NCBI GenBank assembly: GCA_014155875.1 | Contig: JACEFZ010006263.1 | Location: 452,001-516,000 of the forward strand | Reading direction: 5' to 3' | Origin: Cepaea nemoralis | Lineage: Eukaryota > Mollusca > Gastropoda > Stylommatophora > Helicidae | DNA length: 64,000 nucleotides | Shown here: piece after piece, positions 1 to 10,356 of the stretch | Layout: every line of letters starts with the position of its first letter | Numbering within the stretch: the first letter of the stretch is position 1 | Notes under the pieces: generated by a model | The model's input: only the letters and a program-made list of their open reading frames with translations | Database searches by the model: none | What the model was told of the DNA's origin: nothing | Translations under genes and position numbers: made by a program

Positions 1-3000
1 AAAGAATCTATGCTCACATTGTTTATATTCTATGTAAGAATCTATGCTGAAATTGTTTATGTTCTATGTAAGAATCTATGCTGACATTGTTTATGTTCTA
101 TGCAAGAATCTATGCTCACATTGTTTATGTTCTATGTAAGAATCTATGCTGACATTGTTTATGTTCTATGTAAGAATCTATGCTCACATTGTTTATGTTC
201 TATGCAGGAATCTATGCTCACATTGTTTATGTTCTATGCAGGAATCTATGCTCACATTGTTTATGTTCTATGCAGGAATCTATGCTCACATTGTTTATGT
301 TCCATGCAAGAATCTATGCTCACATTGTTTATGTTCCATGCAAGAATCTATGCTCACATTGTTTATGTTCTATGTAAGAATCTATGCTGACATTGTTTAT
401 GTTCTATGTAAGAATCTATGCTGACATTGTTTATGTTCTATGGAAGAATCTATGCTCACAATGTTTACGTTCTATGGAAGAATCTATGATCACATTGTTT
501 ATGTTCTATGGGAGAATCTATGCTGACATTGTTTATGTTTTATATAAGAATCTATGCTGACATTGTTTATGTTCTATGGAAGAATCTATGCTCACATTGT
601 TTACGTTCTATGGAAGAATCTATCACATTGTTTATGTTCTATGGGAGAATCTATGCTCACATTGTTTATGTTTTATATAAGAATCTATGCTCACATTGTT
701 TGTTCCATACACGAATCTATGCTCACATTATTTATGTTCTATGTAAGAATATATGCTGAAATTGTTTATGTTCTATGTAAGAATCTATGCTGACATTGTT
801 TATGTTCCATGCAAGAATCTATGCTCACATTGTTTATATTCTATGTAAGAATCTATGCTGAAATTGTATATGTTCTATGTAAGAATCTATGCTGACATTG
901 TTTATGTTCTATGCAAGAATCTATGCTGACATTGTTTATGTTCTATGTAAGAATCTATGCTGACATTGTTTATGTTCTATGTAAGAATCTATGCTGACAT
1001 TGTTTATGTTCTATGTAAGAATCTATGCTCACATTGTTTATGTTCTATGCAGGAATCTATGCTCACATTGTTTATGTTCTATGCAGGAATCTATGCTCAC
1101 ATTGTTTATGTTCCATGCAAGAATCTATGCTCACATTGTTTATGTTCCATGCATGAATCTATGCTCACATTGTTTATGTTCTATGTAAGAATCTATGATC
1201 ACATTGTTTATGTTCTATGGGAGAATCTATGCTGACATTGTTTATGTTTTATATAAGAATCTATGCTGACATTGTTTATGTTCTATGGAAGAATCTATGC
1301 TCACATTGTTTACGTTCTATGGAAGAATCTATCACATTGTTTATGTTCTATGGGAGAATCTATGCTCACATTGTTTATGTTTTATATACGAATCTATGCT
1401 CACATTGTTTATGTTCCATACAAGAATCTATGCTCACATTATTTATGTTCTATGTAAGAATATATGCTGAAATTGTTTATGTTCTATGTAAAAATCTATG
1501 CTGACATTGTTTATGTTCCATGCAAGAATCTATGCTCACATTGTTTATATTCTATGTAAGAATCTATGCTGAAATTGTATATGTTCTATGTAAGAATCTA
1601 TGCTGACATTGTTTATGTTCTATGCAAGAATCTATGCTGACATTGTTTATGTTCTATGTAAGAATCTATGCTGACATTGTTTATGTTCTATGTAAGAATC
1701 TATGCTCACATTGTTTATATTCCATACAAGAATCTATGCTCACATTATTTATGTTCTATGCAGGAATCTATGCTCACATTGTTTATGTTCTATGCAGGAA
1801 TCTATGCTCACATTGTTTATGTTCCATGCAAGAATCTATGCTCACATTGTTTATGTTCCATGCAGGAATCTATGCTCACATTGTTTATGTTCTATGTAAG
1901 AATCTATGCTGACATTGTTTATGTTCTATGTAAGAATCTATGCTGACATTGTTTATGTTCTATGGAAGAATCTATGCTCACATTGTTTACGTTCTATGGA
2001 AGAATCTATGATCACATTGTTTATGTTCTATGGGAGAATCTATGCTCACATTGCTTATGTTTTATATAAGAATCTATGCTCACATTGTTTATGTTCTATG
2101 TAAGAATCTATGCTCACATTGTTTATGTTCCATACAAGAATCTATGCTCACATTATTTATGTTCTATGTAAGAATCTATGCTGAAATTGTTTATGTTCTA
2201 TGTAAGAATCTATGCTCACATTGTTTATGTTCTATGCAAGAATCTATGCTGACATTGTTTATGTTCTATGTAAGAATCTATGCTGACATTGTTTATGTTC
2301 TATGTAAGAATCTATGCTCACATTGTTTATGTTCTATGCAGGAATCTATGCTCACATTGTTTATGTTCTATGCAGGAATCTATGCTCACATTGTTTATGT
2401 TCTATGCAGGAATCTATGCTCACATTGTTTATGTTCCATGCAAGAATCTATGCTCACATTGTTTATGTTCCATGCAGGAATCTATGCTCACATTGTTTAT
2501 GTTCTATGTAAGAATCTATGCTGACATTGTTTATGTTCTATGTAAGAATCTATGCTGACATTGTTTATGTTCTATGGAAGAATCTATGCTCACAATGTTT
2601 ACGTTCTATGGAAGAATCTATGATCACATTGTTTATGTTCTATGGGAGAATCTATGCTGACATTGTTTATGTTTTATATAAGAATCTATGCTCACATTGT
2701 TTATGTTCTATGTAAGAATCTATGCTCACATTGTTTATGTTCCATACAAGAATCTATGCTCACATTATTTATGTTCTATGTAAGAATCTATGCTCACATT
2801 GTTTATGTTCTATGTAAGAATCTACGCTGAAATTGTTTATGTTCTATGTAAGAATCTATGCTCACATTGTTTATGTTCTATGCAGGAATCTATGCTCACA
2901 TTGTTTATGTTCTATGCAGGAATCTATGCTCACATTGTTTATGTTCCATGCAAGAATCTATGCTCACATTGTTTATATTCTATGTAAGAATCTATGCTGA

Positions 3001-5030
3001 AATTGTTTATGTTCTATGTAAGAATCTATGCTGACATTGTTTATGTTCTATGCTGACATTGTTTATGTTCTATGTAAGAATCTATGCTGACATTGTTTAT
3101 GTTCTATGTAAGAATCTATGCTCACATTGTTTATGTTCTATGTAAGAATCTATGCTCACATTGTTTATGTTCTATGCAGGAATCTATGCTCACATTGTTT
3201 ATGTTCTATGCAGGAATCTATGCTCACATTGTTTATGTTCTATGTAAGAATCTATGCTGACATTGTTTATGTTCTATGGAAGAATCTATGCTCACAATGT
3301 TTACGTTCTATGGAAGAATCTATGATCACATTGTTTATGTTCTATGGGAGAATCTATGCTCACATTGTTTATGTTTTATATAAGAATCTATGCTGACATT
3401 GTTTATGTTCTATGGAAGAATCTATGCTCACATTGTTTACGTTCTATGGAAGAATCTATCACATTGTTTATGTTCTATGGGAGAATCTATGCTCACATTG
3501 TTTATGTTTTATATAAGAATCTATGCTCACATTGTTTATGTTCCATAAAGAATCTATGCTCACATTATTTATGTTCTATGTAAGAATATATGCTGAAATT
3601 GTTTATGTTCTATGTAAGAATCTATGCTGACATTGTTTATGTTCTATGCAGGAATCTATGCTGACATTGTTTATGTTCCATGCAAGAATCTATGCTCACA
3701 TTGTTTATATTCTATGTAAGAATCTATGCTGAAATTGTTTATGTTCTATGTAAGAATCTATGCTGACATTGTTTATGTTCTATGCAAGAATCTATGCTGA
3801 CATTGTTTATGTTCTATGTAAGAATCTATGCTGACATTGTTTATGTTCTATGTAAGAATCTATGCTCACATCGTTTATGTTCTATGTAAGAATCTATGCT
3901 CACATTGTTTATGTTCTATGCAGGAATCTATGCTCACATTGTTTATGTTCTATGCAGGAATCTATGCTCACATTGTTTATGTTCCATGCAAGAATGTATG
4001 CTCACATTGTTAATGTTCCATGCAGGAATCTATGCTCACATTGTTTATGTTCTGTGTAAGAATCTATGCTCACATTGTTTATGTTCTATGTAAGAATCTA
4101 TGCTGACATTGTTTATGTTCTATGGAAGAATCTATGCTCACAATGTTTACGTTCTATGGAAGAATCTATGATCACATTGTTTTGTTCTATGGGAGAATCT
4201 ATGCTCACATTATTTATGTTTTATATAAGAATCTATGCTCACATTGTTTATGTTCTATGTAAGAATCTATGCTCACATTGTTTATGTTCCATACAAGAAT
4301 CTATGCTCACATTATTTATGTTCTATGTAAGAATCTGTGTTGACATTTTTTTATGTTCTATGTAAGAATCTACGCTGAAATTGTTTATGTTCTATGTAAG
4401 AATCTATGCTGACATTGTTTAGGTTCTATGTAAAAATCTATGCTGACATTGTTTAGGTTCTATGTAAAAATCTATGCTGACATTGTTTATGTTCTATATA
4501 AGAATCTATGCTCACATTGTTTATGTTCTATGGAAGAATCTATGTTCACATTGTTTATGTTCTATGTAAGAATCTATGCTGATATTGTTTATGTTCCATG
4601 TAAGAATCTAAGCTCACATTGTTTATGTTCTATGTAAGAATCTAAGCTGACATTGTTTACATTCTATGTAAGAATCTAAGCTGACATTGTTTATGTTCTA
4701 TGGAAGAATCTATGCTCACATTGTTTATGTTCTATGCAAGAATCTATGCTCACATTGGTTATGTTCTATGGAAGAATCTATGCTCACATTGTTTATGTTC
4801 TATGTAAGAATATATGCTCACATTGTTTATGTTCCATGCAAGAATCTATGCTCACATTGTTTATGTTCTATGCAAGAATCTATGCTCACATTGTTTATGT
4901 TCTATGGAAGAATCTATGCTCACATTGTTTATGTTCTCTGTAAGAATTTATGCTCACATTGTTTATATTCTATGTAAGAATCTATGCTCACATTGTTTAT
5001 GTGCTATGGAAGAATCTATTCTTTTATTGT
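1..5030. repeat. 34-bp minisatellite array, about 148 units
   Basis: The whole stretch is built from a 34-bp unit, roughly TATGCTSACATTGTTTATGT followed by TCTATGNARGAATC. Variants differ mainly at three places: CTCAC, CTGAC or CTGAA; TCTATG, TCCATG or TTATAT; and TAAG, CAAG, CAGG, GAAG or GGAG. The variants recur in order, so there is a higher-order repeat; one 18-unit (612-bp) block repeats between about 2030 and 2642. Because 34 is not a multiple of 3, all three forward frames stay open for long stretches and give a 34-residue periodic translation. I read that as a by-product of the repeat, not as coding. A few units are shortened, for example near 622, 3046 and 3550. The array stops at about 5030, next to a truncated gypsy element. 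Confidence 0.97.
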
Positions 5031-5080
5031 TTAAGGAGCTGGAGGTACAGCTGAGGAAGGCAATCAAAGAGCAGATTGTG
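5031..5080 (+). other. Junction segment between minisatellite and gypsy copy A
   Basis: About 50 bp belong neither to the 34-bp repeat nor to the gypsy element. On the plus strand they are open and would encode a charged helix (KELEVQLRKAIKEQIVDR), followed by a sequence resembling a splice donor (GTAAGG at about 5086). The GATCGGTAA part is shared with gypsy copy B at about 11736, so the donor resemblance is probably chance. I cannot tell whether this is a scrap of another gag-like gene or an unrelated flank. Confidence 0.35.
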
Positions 5081-6705
5081 GATCGGTAAGGATCTGCTGA
5101 TGGGACTCCAACAAACGGATGACCAGATCTGTTTCTTCAGCCGACAGATCAGGATTTATATGTACATCCCTATAGGTTTCCCCAGGGTGTAATGGATACC
5201 CCCTATCCGCGTCTTCGCCCGATTCAGTTTCCATCGCGACCGCCATAGTCATGAGTGGGAGAGAAGTACCATCGGATCGTTCCTCATATTTTTTGAGGAG
5301 GTTAATGTGGAAGATTTTAGATTTTCCCCTGATCCGGATAGCATAATTGGTACGGGACACAACCCTTTCCACCTGGAAAGGTCCCTGCCAACCAATTTCG
5401 AGTTTATTGGAACCTACTGGAAGTAACAACAGAACCCGATCCCCCACTTTAAGAGACCTATCTTTCGTCCTTCTATTGTAGTAGGCCGCGTGTCTCTTCC
5501 TGGCCGCTCTCAGATTCTGAGCTGCCAAAGCCCAACCCGTCTGGAGTTTCTTCTTTAACTCTTCGACGTATTTATATGAGGATACAACTTCTTCGGAAGT
5601 TTCTTCCTCTGTCCAACATCTCAATAAGGCTTCTAAGGGACCCTTGATTGGCCTCCCGAATAGTAGAGTGGCTGGTGGCAACCCGGTCGACCCATGGGGA
5701 ACCTCCCGATAGGCGAACAAGGCGGCCGAGATATACTCATCCCATCTGTCTGGTTTCTCTTGAGCCAGCTTCCGAAGCATGGTCATCAAGGTACCATTAA
5801 ACCTCTCTACTTGCCCATTAGACTGAGGGTGGTACGGGCTTGTGTGAATGTGGTTAGTCTGGAAGATACGAAAGACTTCTTCCATCAGCTTACCACAGAA
5901 CTGAGACCCATTGTCCGTTAGGATCTGGTTGGGAAATCCCAACCTAGTAAAGGTCTCCATCAGTGCATCAGCCACTCGCTTAGAGTCGATTGTGGCCAAC
6001 GGTATCGCCTCGCCCCACATGGAACAGCAATCCACCATCGTGAGAATGTACTTATTCCTCTTCCTAGTCCGAGGAAGAGGACCAACAAGATCGATGGCAA
6101 CTCTCTCGAAAGGAGAGGTCATAATGGGCATGTCTCCCAGAACTACCGGAGCTGTCCAGTGTTTTGGTGCCACACGCTGGCACTCTGGGCACGACTTGAC
6201 GTACCTACGCACGTCTCCAGTCATCCCTGGCCAGTAGTAATGGCAGGAAATGCGCTGGAGAGTTGCCCCGACACCCATATGTCCACTGAATGAAATGGTG
6301 TGTCCCATATGAAGAAGCTGTTCCCGATAAGCCTTAGGAACTACCAGCTGTCCATGCTGGCGATCCTCCACTCCGGCTCTCCGGTACAGTAACCGATTCT
6401 TCATATAATACTGACCCCGTCTTGGTGGGTCAGAACTTTTGGGCAACTGATTGAAGCAAGGTTGCAAAGTAGCGTCCTGGCTTTGAGCAGCTCGTAACTC
6501 CCCAGGCAAGGGATTCACGATCAAGGCCAGCGTCTGCTCATCCTCTGATTGAGATCTGGTTTGCATCGCCCCTACGTACATGGGTTCGGTTGGAATCCCT
6601 AGAAAGACGTAGCGACAACCCAAGATCATTGGGAAGATTGGATCTAGCAGAACGGCTGCCTGTATAGTGCCGGTAACATATTTCGATTTGATGTCCTACC
6701 TTCGC
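5064..6705 (-). pseudogene. pol of copy A: protease end and integrase, RT lost
   Basis: The open frame begins after a stop near 6705 and overlaps the end of gag in another frame. Its first residues supply the end of the protease (MILGC corresponds to the usual ILG step). Integrase follows: a zinc-binding HHCC region (GHTISFSGHMGVGAT, then SCPEC), the catalytic Asp in VAIDLVGPL, the second in ILTDNGSQF, and the Glu in YHPQSNGQVERFNGTL. A GPY/F-type module (GWQGPFQV) ends the integrase; no chromodomain is seen. The frame then reads into the RT leader (RLLESHQQILTD) and is cut at about 5081, with a few foreign residues to the stop at 5064. Without RT the copy cannot be autonomous. Confidence 0.9.
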
Positions 6706-7992
6706 AATTGGAAGAGACATCGCTACCGCACTCTTTGTCGCCGTTTGAATCTCAATAGATTCCCCGGTTAGCTGCTCCGGGCTCACTAAGTGTGAGGAAA
6801 TTACAGCCTCAAACTGCAGACCGGTGTCATAGAGACACTCAACTGGTTGTCCGTTCACAAGTACCGTTTCTACTACTGGTGGTTTTTCTGAATCATTGTT
6901 CCCAAGATCCCTCCCTTCTACTTCCTTGTGAGACCCTTCCCCGGTTTCTACAAGACAAGCAGCATAGTGAGAGTCTTTCTGTTTACGCCGGCAATCAACC
7001 GTATTGTGTGTGGGAGATTTGCAATAGGCGCACCACTTTTCACTCCACTTTCTTTTAGGAGATCCAGGTGGACTCTTACCAGAGGGTTTCTTAATAGGAA
7101 CTTTCTCGAAAGGATCCTCCTTCTTGGTGTGAGCTGTTTTAGGGTTCTTCTTCTTTCCAGACCATGTGTCTGGTGGTCGGGGATTGGGTTGTGACAATTC
7201 CCCATTATCCCCATGAGCTAGCACATAACTTTCTGCCAATGTGTTGACTATGTCTAACCTTTCTGCCCCATTTTCAAGCAAGAAGGTTTGCAATGGCTTA
7301 GGCATCATCCTCTTCATTTGGTCCACGACCACTAATTCTTCCAAACTTTCATAGTCATTAGCAAATCCAGCTAATGACATCCACTTCAAAAGGTAAGACT
7401 TCAGGCGAACACTGTAGGCTGCGAACATCTCTCCTGGCTCTCTCTTGGACTTTCTGAACTGCTGACGGTATGTATGAGCTGTCATCTGGAACCTTTTCAA
7501 TAATGCTTTTTCCAGCGCCTCATAGTCATTCTCCATACCAGGTGGCAACCTTGAGTAGACCTCGTACGCTGTCCCCCTCAGGCCCTGCGAGATTTTCAAG
7601 TTCCATTTCCCACGTTCCAGTCCCATAGCCAAAGCCATCGACTGGAATTTTTGAAGATACTGGTCGATCTTCTCTTTGTGTTCATCGAACGGGAGCAAAG
7701 GGAACTTCATTGCCTGATATGGACCGCCACTAGAAGATGTTGAGTCAGGGAGAACTGCGCCTCCCACTGCACCCTCGGTTTCCTTGGCAGTTTGAGCTTT
7801 TAACTCCAACTCCCTCATACGAAACTCATGGTCTCTGACTGCCTGCTCAGCCTCCCTTTTCTTGGCTTCGCGCACAGCCTGTCTGAAGTCTCTTTCCACT
7901 TCCTGCACATATTTCTGTAACTCCGCTCCATCATAGCCCATCTCACGCCCTGTAGCCTGTACGTCAGCGACATTAAACCCAGCTGATGCCAT
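6538..7992 (-). CDS. gag: Gag with amino-terminal part of protease, gypsy copy A
   Basis: An ATG at 7990-7992 (MASAGFNVADVQ) is chosen over the upstream non-ATG extension; the product is 484 residues. An acidic/basic helical stretch with coiled-coil character covers roughly residues 20-75. A capsid-like region follows (about 95-250) with the SCAN-type pattern LLKRF...REPGEMFAAYSVRL. A basic linker leads to one zinc knuckle, CAYCKSPTHNTVDC, a perfect CX2CX4HX4C, at about 321-334. After it comes a retropepsin-like active site, YDTGLQFEAV, with the Asp near residue 388. The last residues after about 6700 are out of frame with the rest of the protease, which continues in the overlapping pol frame. 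Gag would form the particle and bind the RNA. Confidence 0.88.
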   Translation of the reverse strand: MASAGFNVADVQATGREMGYDGAELQKYVQEVERDFRQAVREAKKREAEQAVRDHEFRMRELELKAQTAKETEGAVGGAVLPDSTSSSGGPYQAMKFPLLPFDEHKEKIDQYLQKFQSMALAMGLERGKWNLKISQGLRGTAYEVYSRLPPGMENDYEALEKALLKRFQMTAHTYRQQFRKSKREPGEMFAAYSVRLKSYLLKWMSLAGFANDYESLEELVVVDQMKRMMPKPLQTFLLENGAERLDIVNTLAESYVLAHGDNGELSQPNPRPPDTWSGKKKNPKTAHTKKEDPFEKVPIKKPSGKSPPGSPKRKWSEKWCAYCKSPTHNTVDCRRKQKDSHYAACLVETGEGSHKEVEGRDLGNNDSEKPPVVETVLVNGQPVECLYDTGLQFEAVISSHLVSPEQLTGESIEIQTATKSAVAMSLPIAKVGHQIEICYRHYTGSRSARSNLPNDLGLSLRLSRDSNRTHVRRGDANQISIRG

Positions 7993-8212
7993 CTTAAACT
8001 CAGAGGGAAATGTATACAATTCTATATCAAAACTTTATCGATCAAATAACAATTGGATAGTTTATACGACCACAACACGTCATATGTCGGTCAGTCTGTG
8101 TCAGGCAGAGTACAGACAATAGCCAGGCACGGTAGGCAGAACCTATTGATAGTAGACAAGGATATCTGTCCCCTATCACTATATCAGCCAGAACTCCACC
8201 AGGATTTCAAAT

Positions 8213-8231
8213 ATCCCGCGACGTGCCCCCA
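8213..8231 (-). other. Candidate primer-binding site, copy A
   Basis: On the minus strand, 5 nt after the LTR end (TTGTTACA), lies TGGGGGCACGTCGCGGGAT. A PBS starting TGG just inside the 5' LTR is expected. The sequence is close to, but not the same as, the tRNA-Pro type of site (TGGGGGCTCGTCC...). The primer tRNA assignment is therefore tentative. The identical site stands at 14870-14888 in copy B. Confidence 0.6.
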
Positions 8232-8236
8232 GAAAT

Positions 8237-10329
8237 TGTAACAAGCTACGTGGAGGGTCCCAAATAGCCCGGTCACAATGTTTCAAATATTCTTCTTATA
8301 GCCCTGGCTGGGATAGGTCTTTACTTGCCAACCCTCCTCCGTTTTCCCCGGACTCACTGTCACTCTTACTTTCGACCTAGGGACCTATTTCCTGCAGTGT
8401 TCTTCTGGCTGATCCCTATATATAACGCAGTTATCGTTTGAATCAACTAAAACGTGATTTATTAAATCAATACAGGACAGCACAGGAAAACATCAAGGCA
8501 GTTAATACAGATAGTTCTGAACAGACACAACACTGATAACGTTCAGGCACAGAGCCTCAGGTCGCCATAGTCATAGACCCAGCTTCATATATTGTCTGAT
8601 CTGTCCACACACTTCTCACCCAGGGTGTCAGAATCTCCCTCCTTCCCAGGTAACTGGTTGTAGGTTCATCAGGCTTCTGTAGACTCAAAGCCACTGGTGT
8701 TTGAGGACTTCTGTTCCTAGCCAATTGAGTTAATTTGGCACCAGGTTTTCACTGACTTAGCAAATGCATTATGGTTTCAAATAATGCGAAGTGTTCGTGG
8801 AGGTATAATGGATGGGTGCCTTTTAATGTCCTGTACAAAATGGGTATGCAGGATAATCATGCGTAGACTCCCTCTAGAAATCAACTGCTCTCAGGCTTAT
8901 GTTGCTGAAAAGACCTGCGATGCGCCATTAATGCAAAATGTCATTGGCTCAAGACGCACCCTGCGTCTCTCTCAGACTTAGGCACACTATGTGTGGTAGG
9001 CCAATACCTTGACATGGCTTCATCAGACGTATTTGGCTTTAGCATAGAAGCCCTGTAGATACTGTCCGATTGAGTCACGACCAACAGAAAAGGACCCTGG
9101 AGATGACAAACAATATCTGAGCGACTGGGCTGACTCATGTATCACATAATTGCAATATATATATGATACCCGACTGAATGGGCCTGACCTGTCAGGTAGC
9201 CCCTGGATTGGCTACGTCCGGGCTTGAGTAGACCTCCAGCTTGTAGCTGTCTGGTTGTCCACCCTATTAACTCCCGGCCTACAAGTCACACTCTCCACAT
9301 TCATACCAAGCCTTTATTATGATTTGGCACAATCATTTCCATGCTTCCCTCTCACTTGCAAACGCTGCCTTTCTCACAACTACGATCTTGTGGTGTGTTG
9401 TGCCTAGTAATCTGTTTGTTTCTCCCCCTTCACTAATAGTATAGTATTGGGGTAGTATGGCACGCAGTGTAGTTCCCCACTCCCAGCAAAAATAGGAAAG
9501 AAGATACTACCCCTCCCGGCCACCGCTCTCGACTGAGCTGTCGCCCCAATGTACCGGCAGTGCCTCACAGAACACATAGATTTAGAGGAATGCAGGTTCT
9601 CTCAATGAGATAAAGAAGTTTATTTTCTTCCCGACATCATCCTATCGAGTAACAGACGAAAGAGATAGTCCTGTGGATAGCCTCTTCTGGCTCAAGAAGA
9701 TAGATCATAGATTGGTGGACCCCATCCCCAAGGAGCCCTTCCCGTAGCCATCTAATGTGCTTATATTTAATTGAGAGATGCTACTAAGTAACGGTAAGCC
9801 GTAGAAAGAAAGATAGCAACAGCTCCTCTGCAGCCAAGAACAAATGAAATCCTCTGGGGAGATATATTGTTCCGATTCACTTCCCCTGCTATGCCAAGAA
9901 CAAGACGCCTAGTTCAGATTGTCAACGGTCAACCAACTCTTCATTGGTTATGATTGGCTTTTCGCCAATTCATCTTTCCCTTTTGAGACAAAATACATTT
10001 ATACCCACAACCCAAGTTTACCTTTCACTTCTTCAGTAGTAGGTTGCACCTCTGTCGTAATCTTTAAATTATCTGACAGGCTGCAACAAGCAAACGGTAG
10101 GTGTTGGCCCCGCCATCAATTGACCAGTAGCCGCACCAGTGCACATTTGGCGCAAGGCGCTCCATCGGGATTACCCGAAAGGAAAGACATTGGCTACTCG
10201 CTCCATGTAAAGATCGTGATATGAAGATTACCCAAAGAACTATCTTTCATAAAGATTTAAAGCCATTTCCCCCTGTTTACCCAAAACAAAAGAATGCATA
10301 AGGACATGGGCCACTGGCGTTTCGCTACA
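8237..10329 (-). repeat. Long terminal repeat shared by copies A and B (2093 bp)
   Basis: In element orientation it starts TGTAGCGAAACG (10329) and ends TTGTTACA (8237), so it has the TG...CA ends. It matches 14894-16984 with only scattered differences, the largest cluster near 9735-9835. It serves as the 3' LTR of copy B, because it follows the polypurine tract at 10331-10343, and as the 5' LTR of copy A, because it precedes its primer-binding site. At 2.1 kb it is long for a gypsy LTR. I see no protein-coding frame of note inside it. Confidence 0.93.
8417..8427 (-). promoter_or_regulatory. Possible TATA box in the shared LTR
   Basis: The minus strand reads GCGTTATATATAGGG about 185 nt before the LTR 3' end, a plausible core promoter position for transcription into copy A. 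The same motif exists in the other LTR at about 15077. An AATAAA lies slightly upstream (about 8458), which is not the usual order, so the assignment is uncertain. Confidence 0.3.
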
Positions 10330-10330
10330 T

Positions 10331-10343
10331 AGGCCCCCTCTTA
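10331..10343 (-). other. Polypurine tract of copy B
   Basis: Minus strand AAGAGGGGGCCTA lies directly before the LTR start TGTAGCG and 14 nt after the RT frame's stop. This is the expected place for the plus-strand primer of reverse transcription. Confidence 0.8.
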
Positions 10344-10356
10344 AGAAAGTCGAACC

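Larger units (their letters stand above)
5081..8236 (-). mobile_element. Ty3/gypsy (Gmr1-like) copy A, internal region, 3'-truncated
   Basis: This is nearly identical to positions 11737-14893 of copy B. Reading the minus strand it runs from the primer-binding site through gag, protease and integrase, and breaks off in the linker just before reverse transcriptase. The whole RT/RNase H part and its 3' LTR are missing. Its 5' LTR (8237-10329) is at the same time the 3' LTR of copy B. Gag is open, without the single-base frameshift seen in copy B, so copy A keeps the better gag while copy B keeps the RT. Confidence 0.9.

Noticed and set aside
1..5030. Possible CRISPR array
   Set aside because: The units are contiguous, with no unique spacers, and the surroundings are eukaryotic.
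100..5089. Open frames of 60-164 residues with cysteine-rich repeats (KNLCSHCLCSM)
   Set aside because: All come from the 34-bp repeat, which is open in several frames at once; no start context, no unique sequence, no splice evidence.
5038..5095. Exon-like stretch ending in GTAAGG
   Set aside because: The donor-like bases belong to the gypsy sequence shared with copy B; no acceptor or partner exon found.
5694..7214. Open frames opposite or out of frame with gag and integrase, repeated at 12350-13870
   Set aside because: They are shadows of the gag and pol frames, and occur twice only because the element does.
8784..9138. Small frames inside the gypsy LTR (repeated at 15442-15796)
   Set aside because: Short, no recognised motif, and no codon pattern distinguishing them from non-coding LTR sequence.
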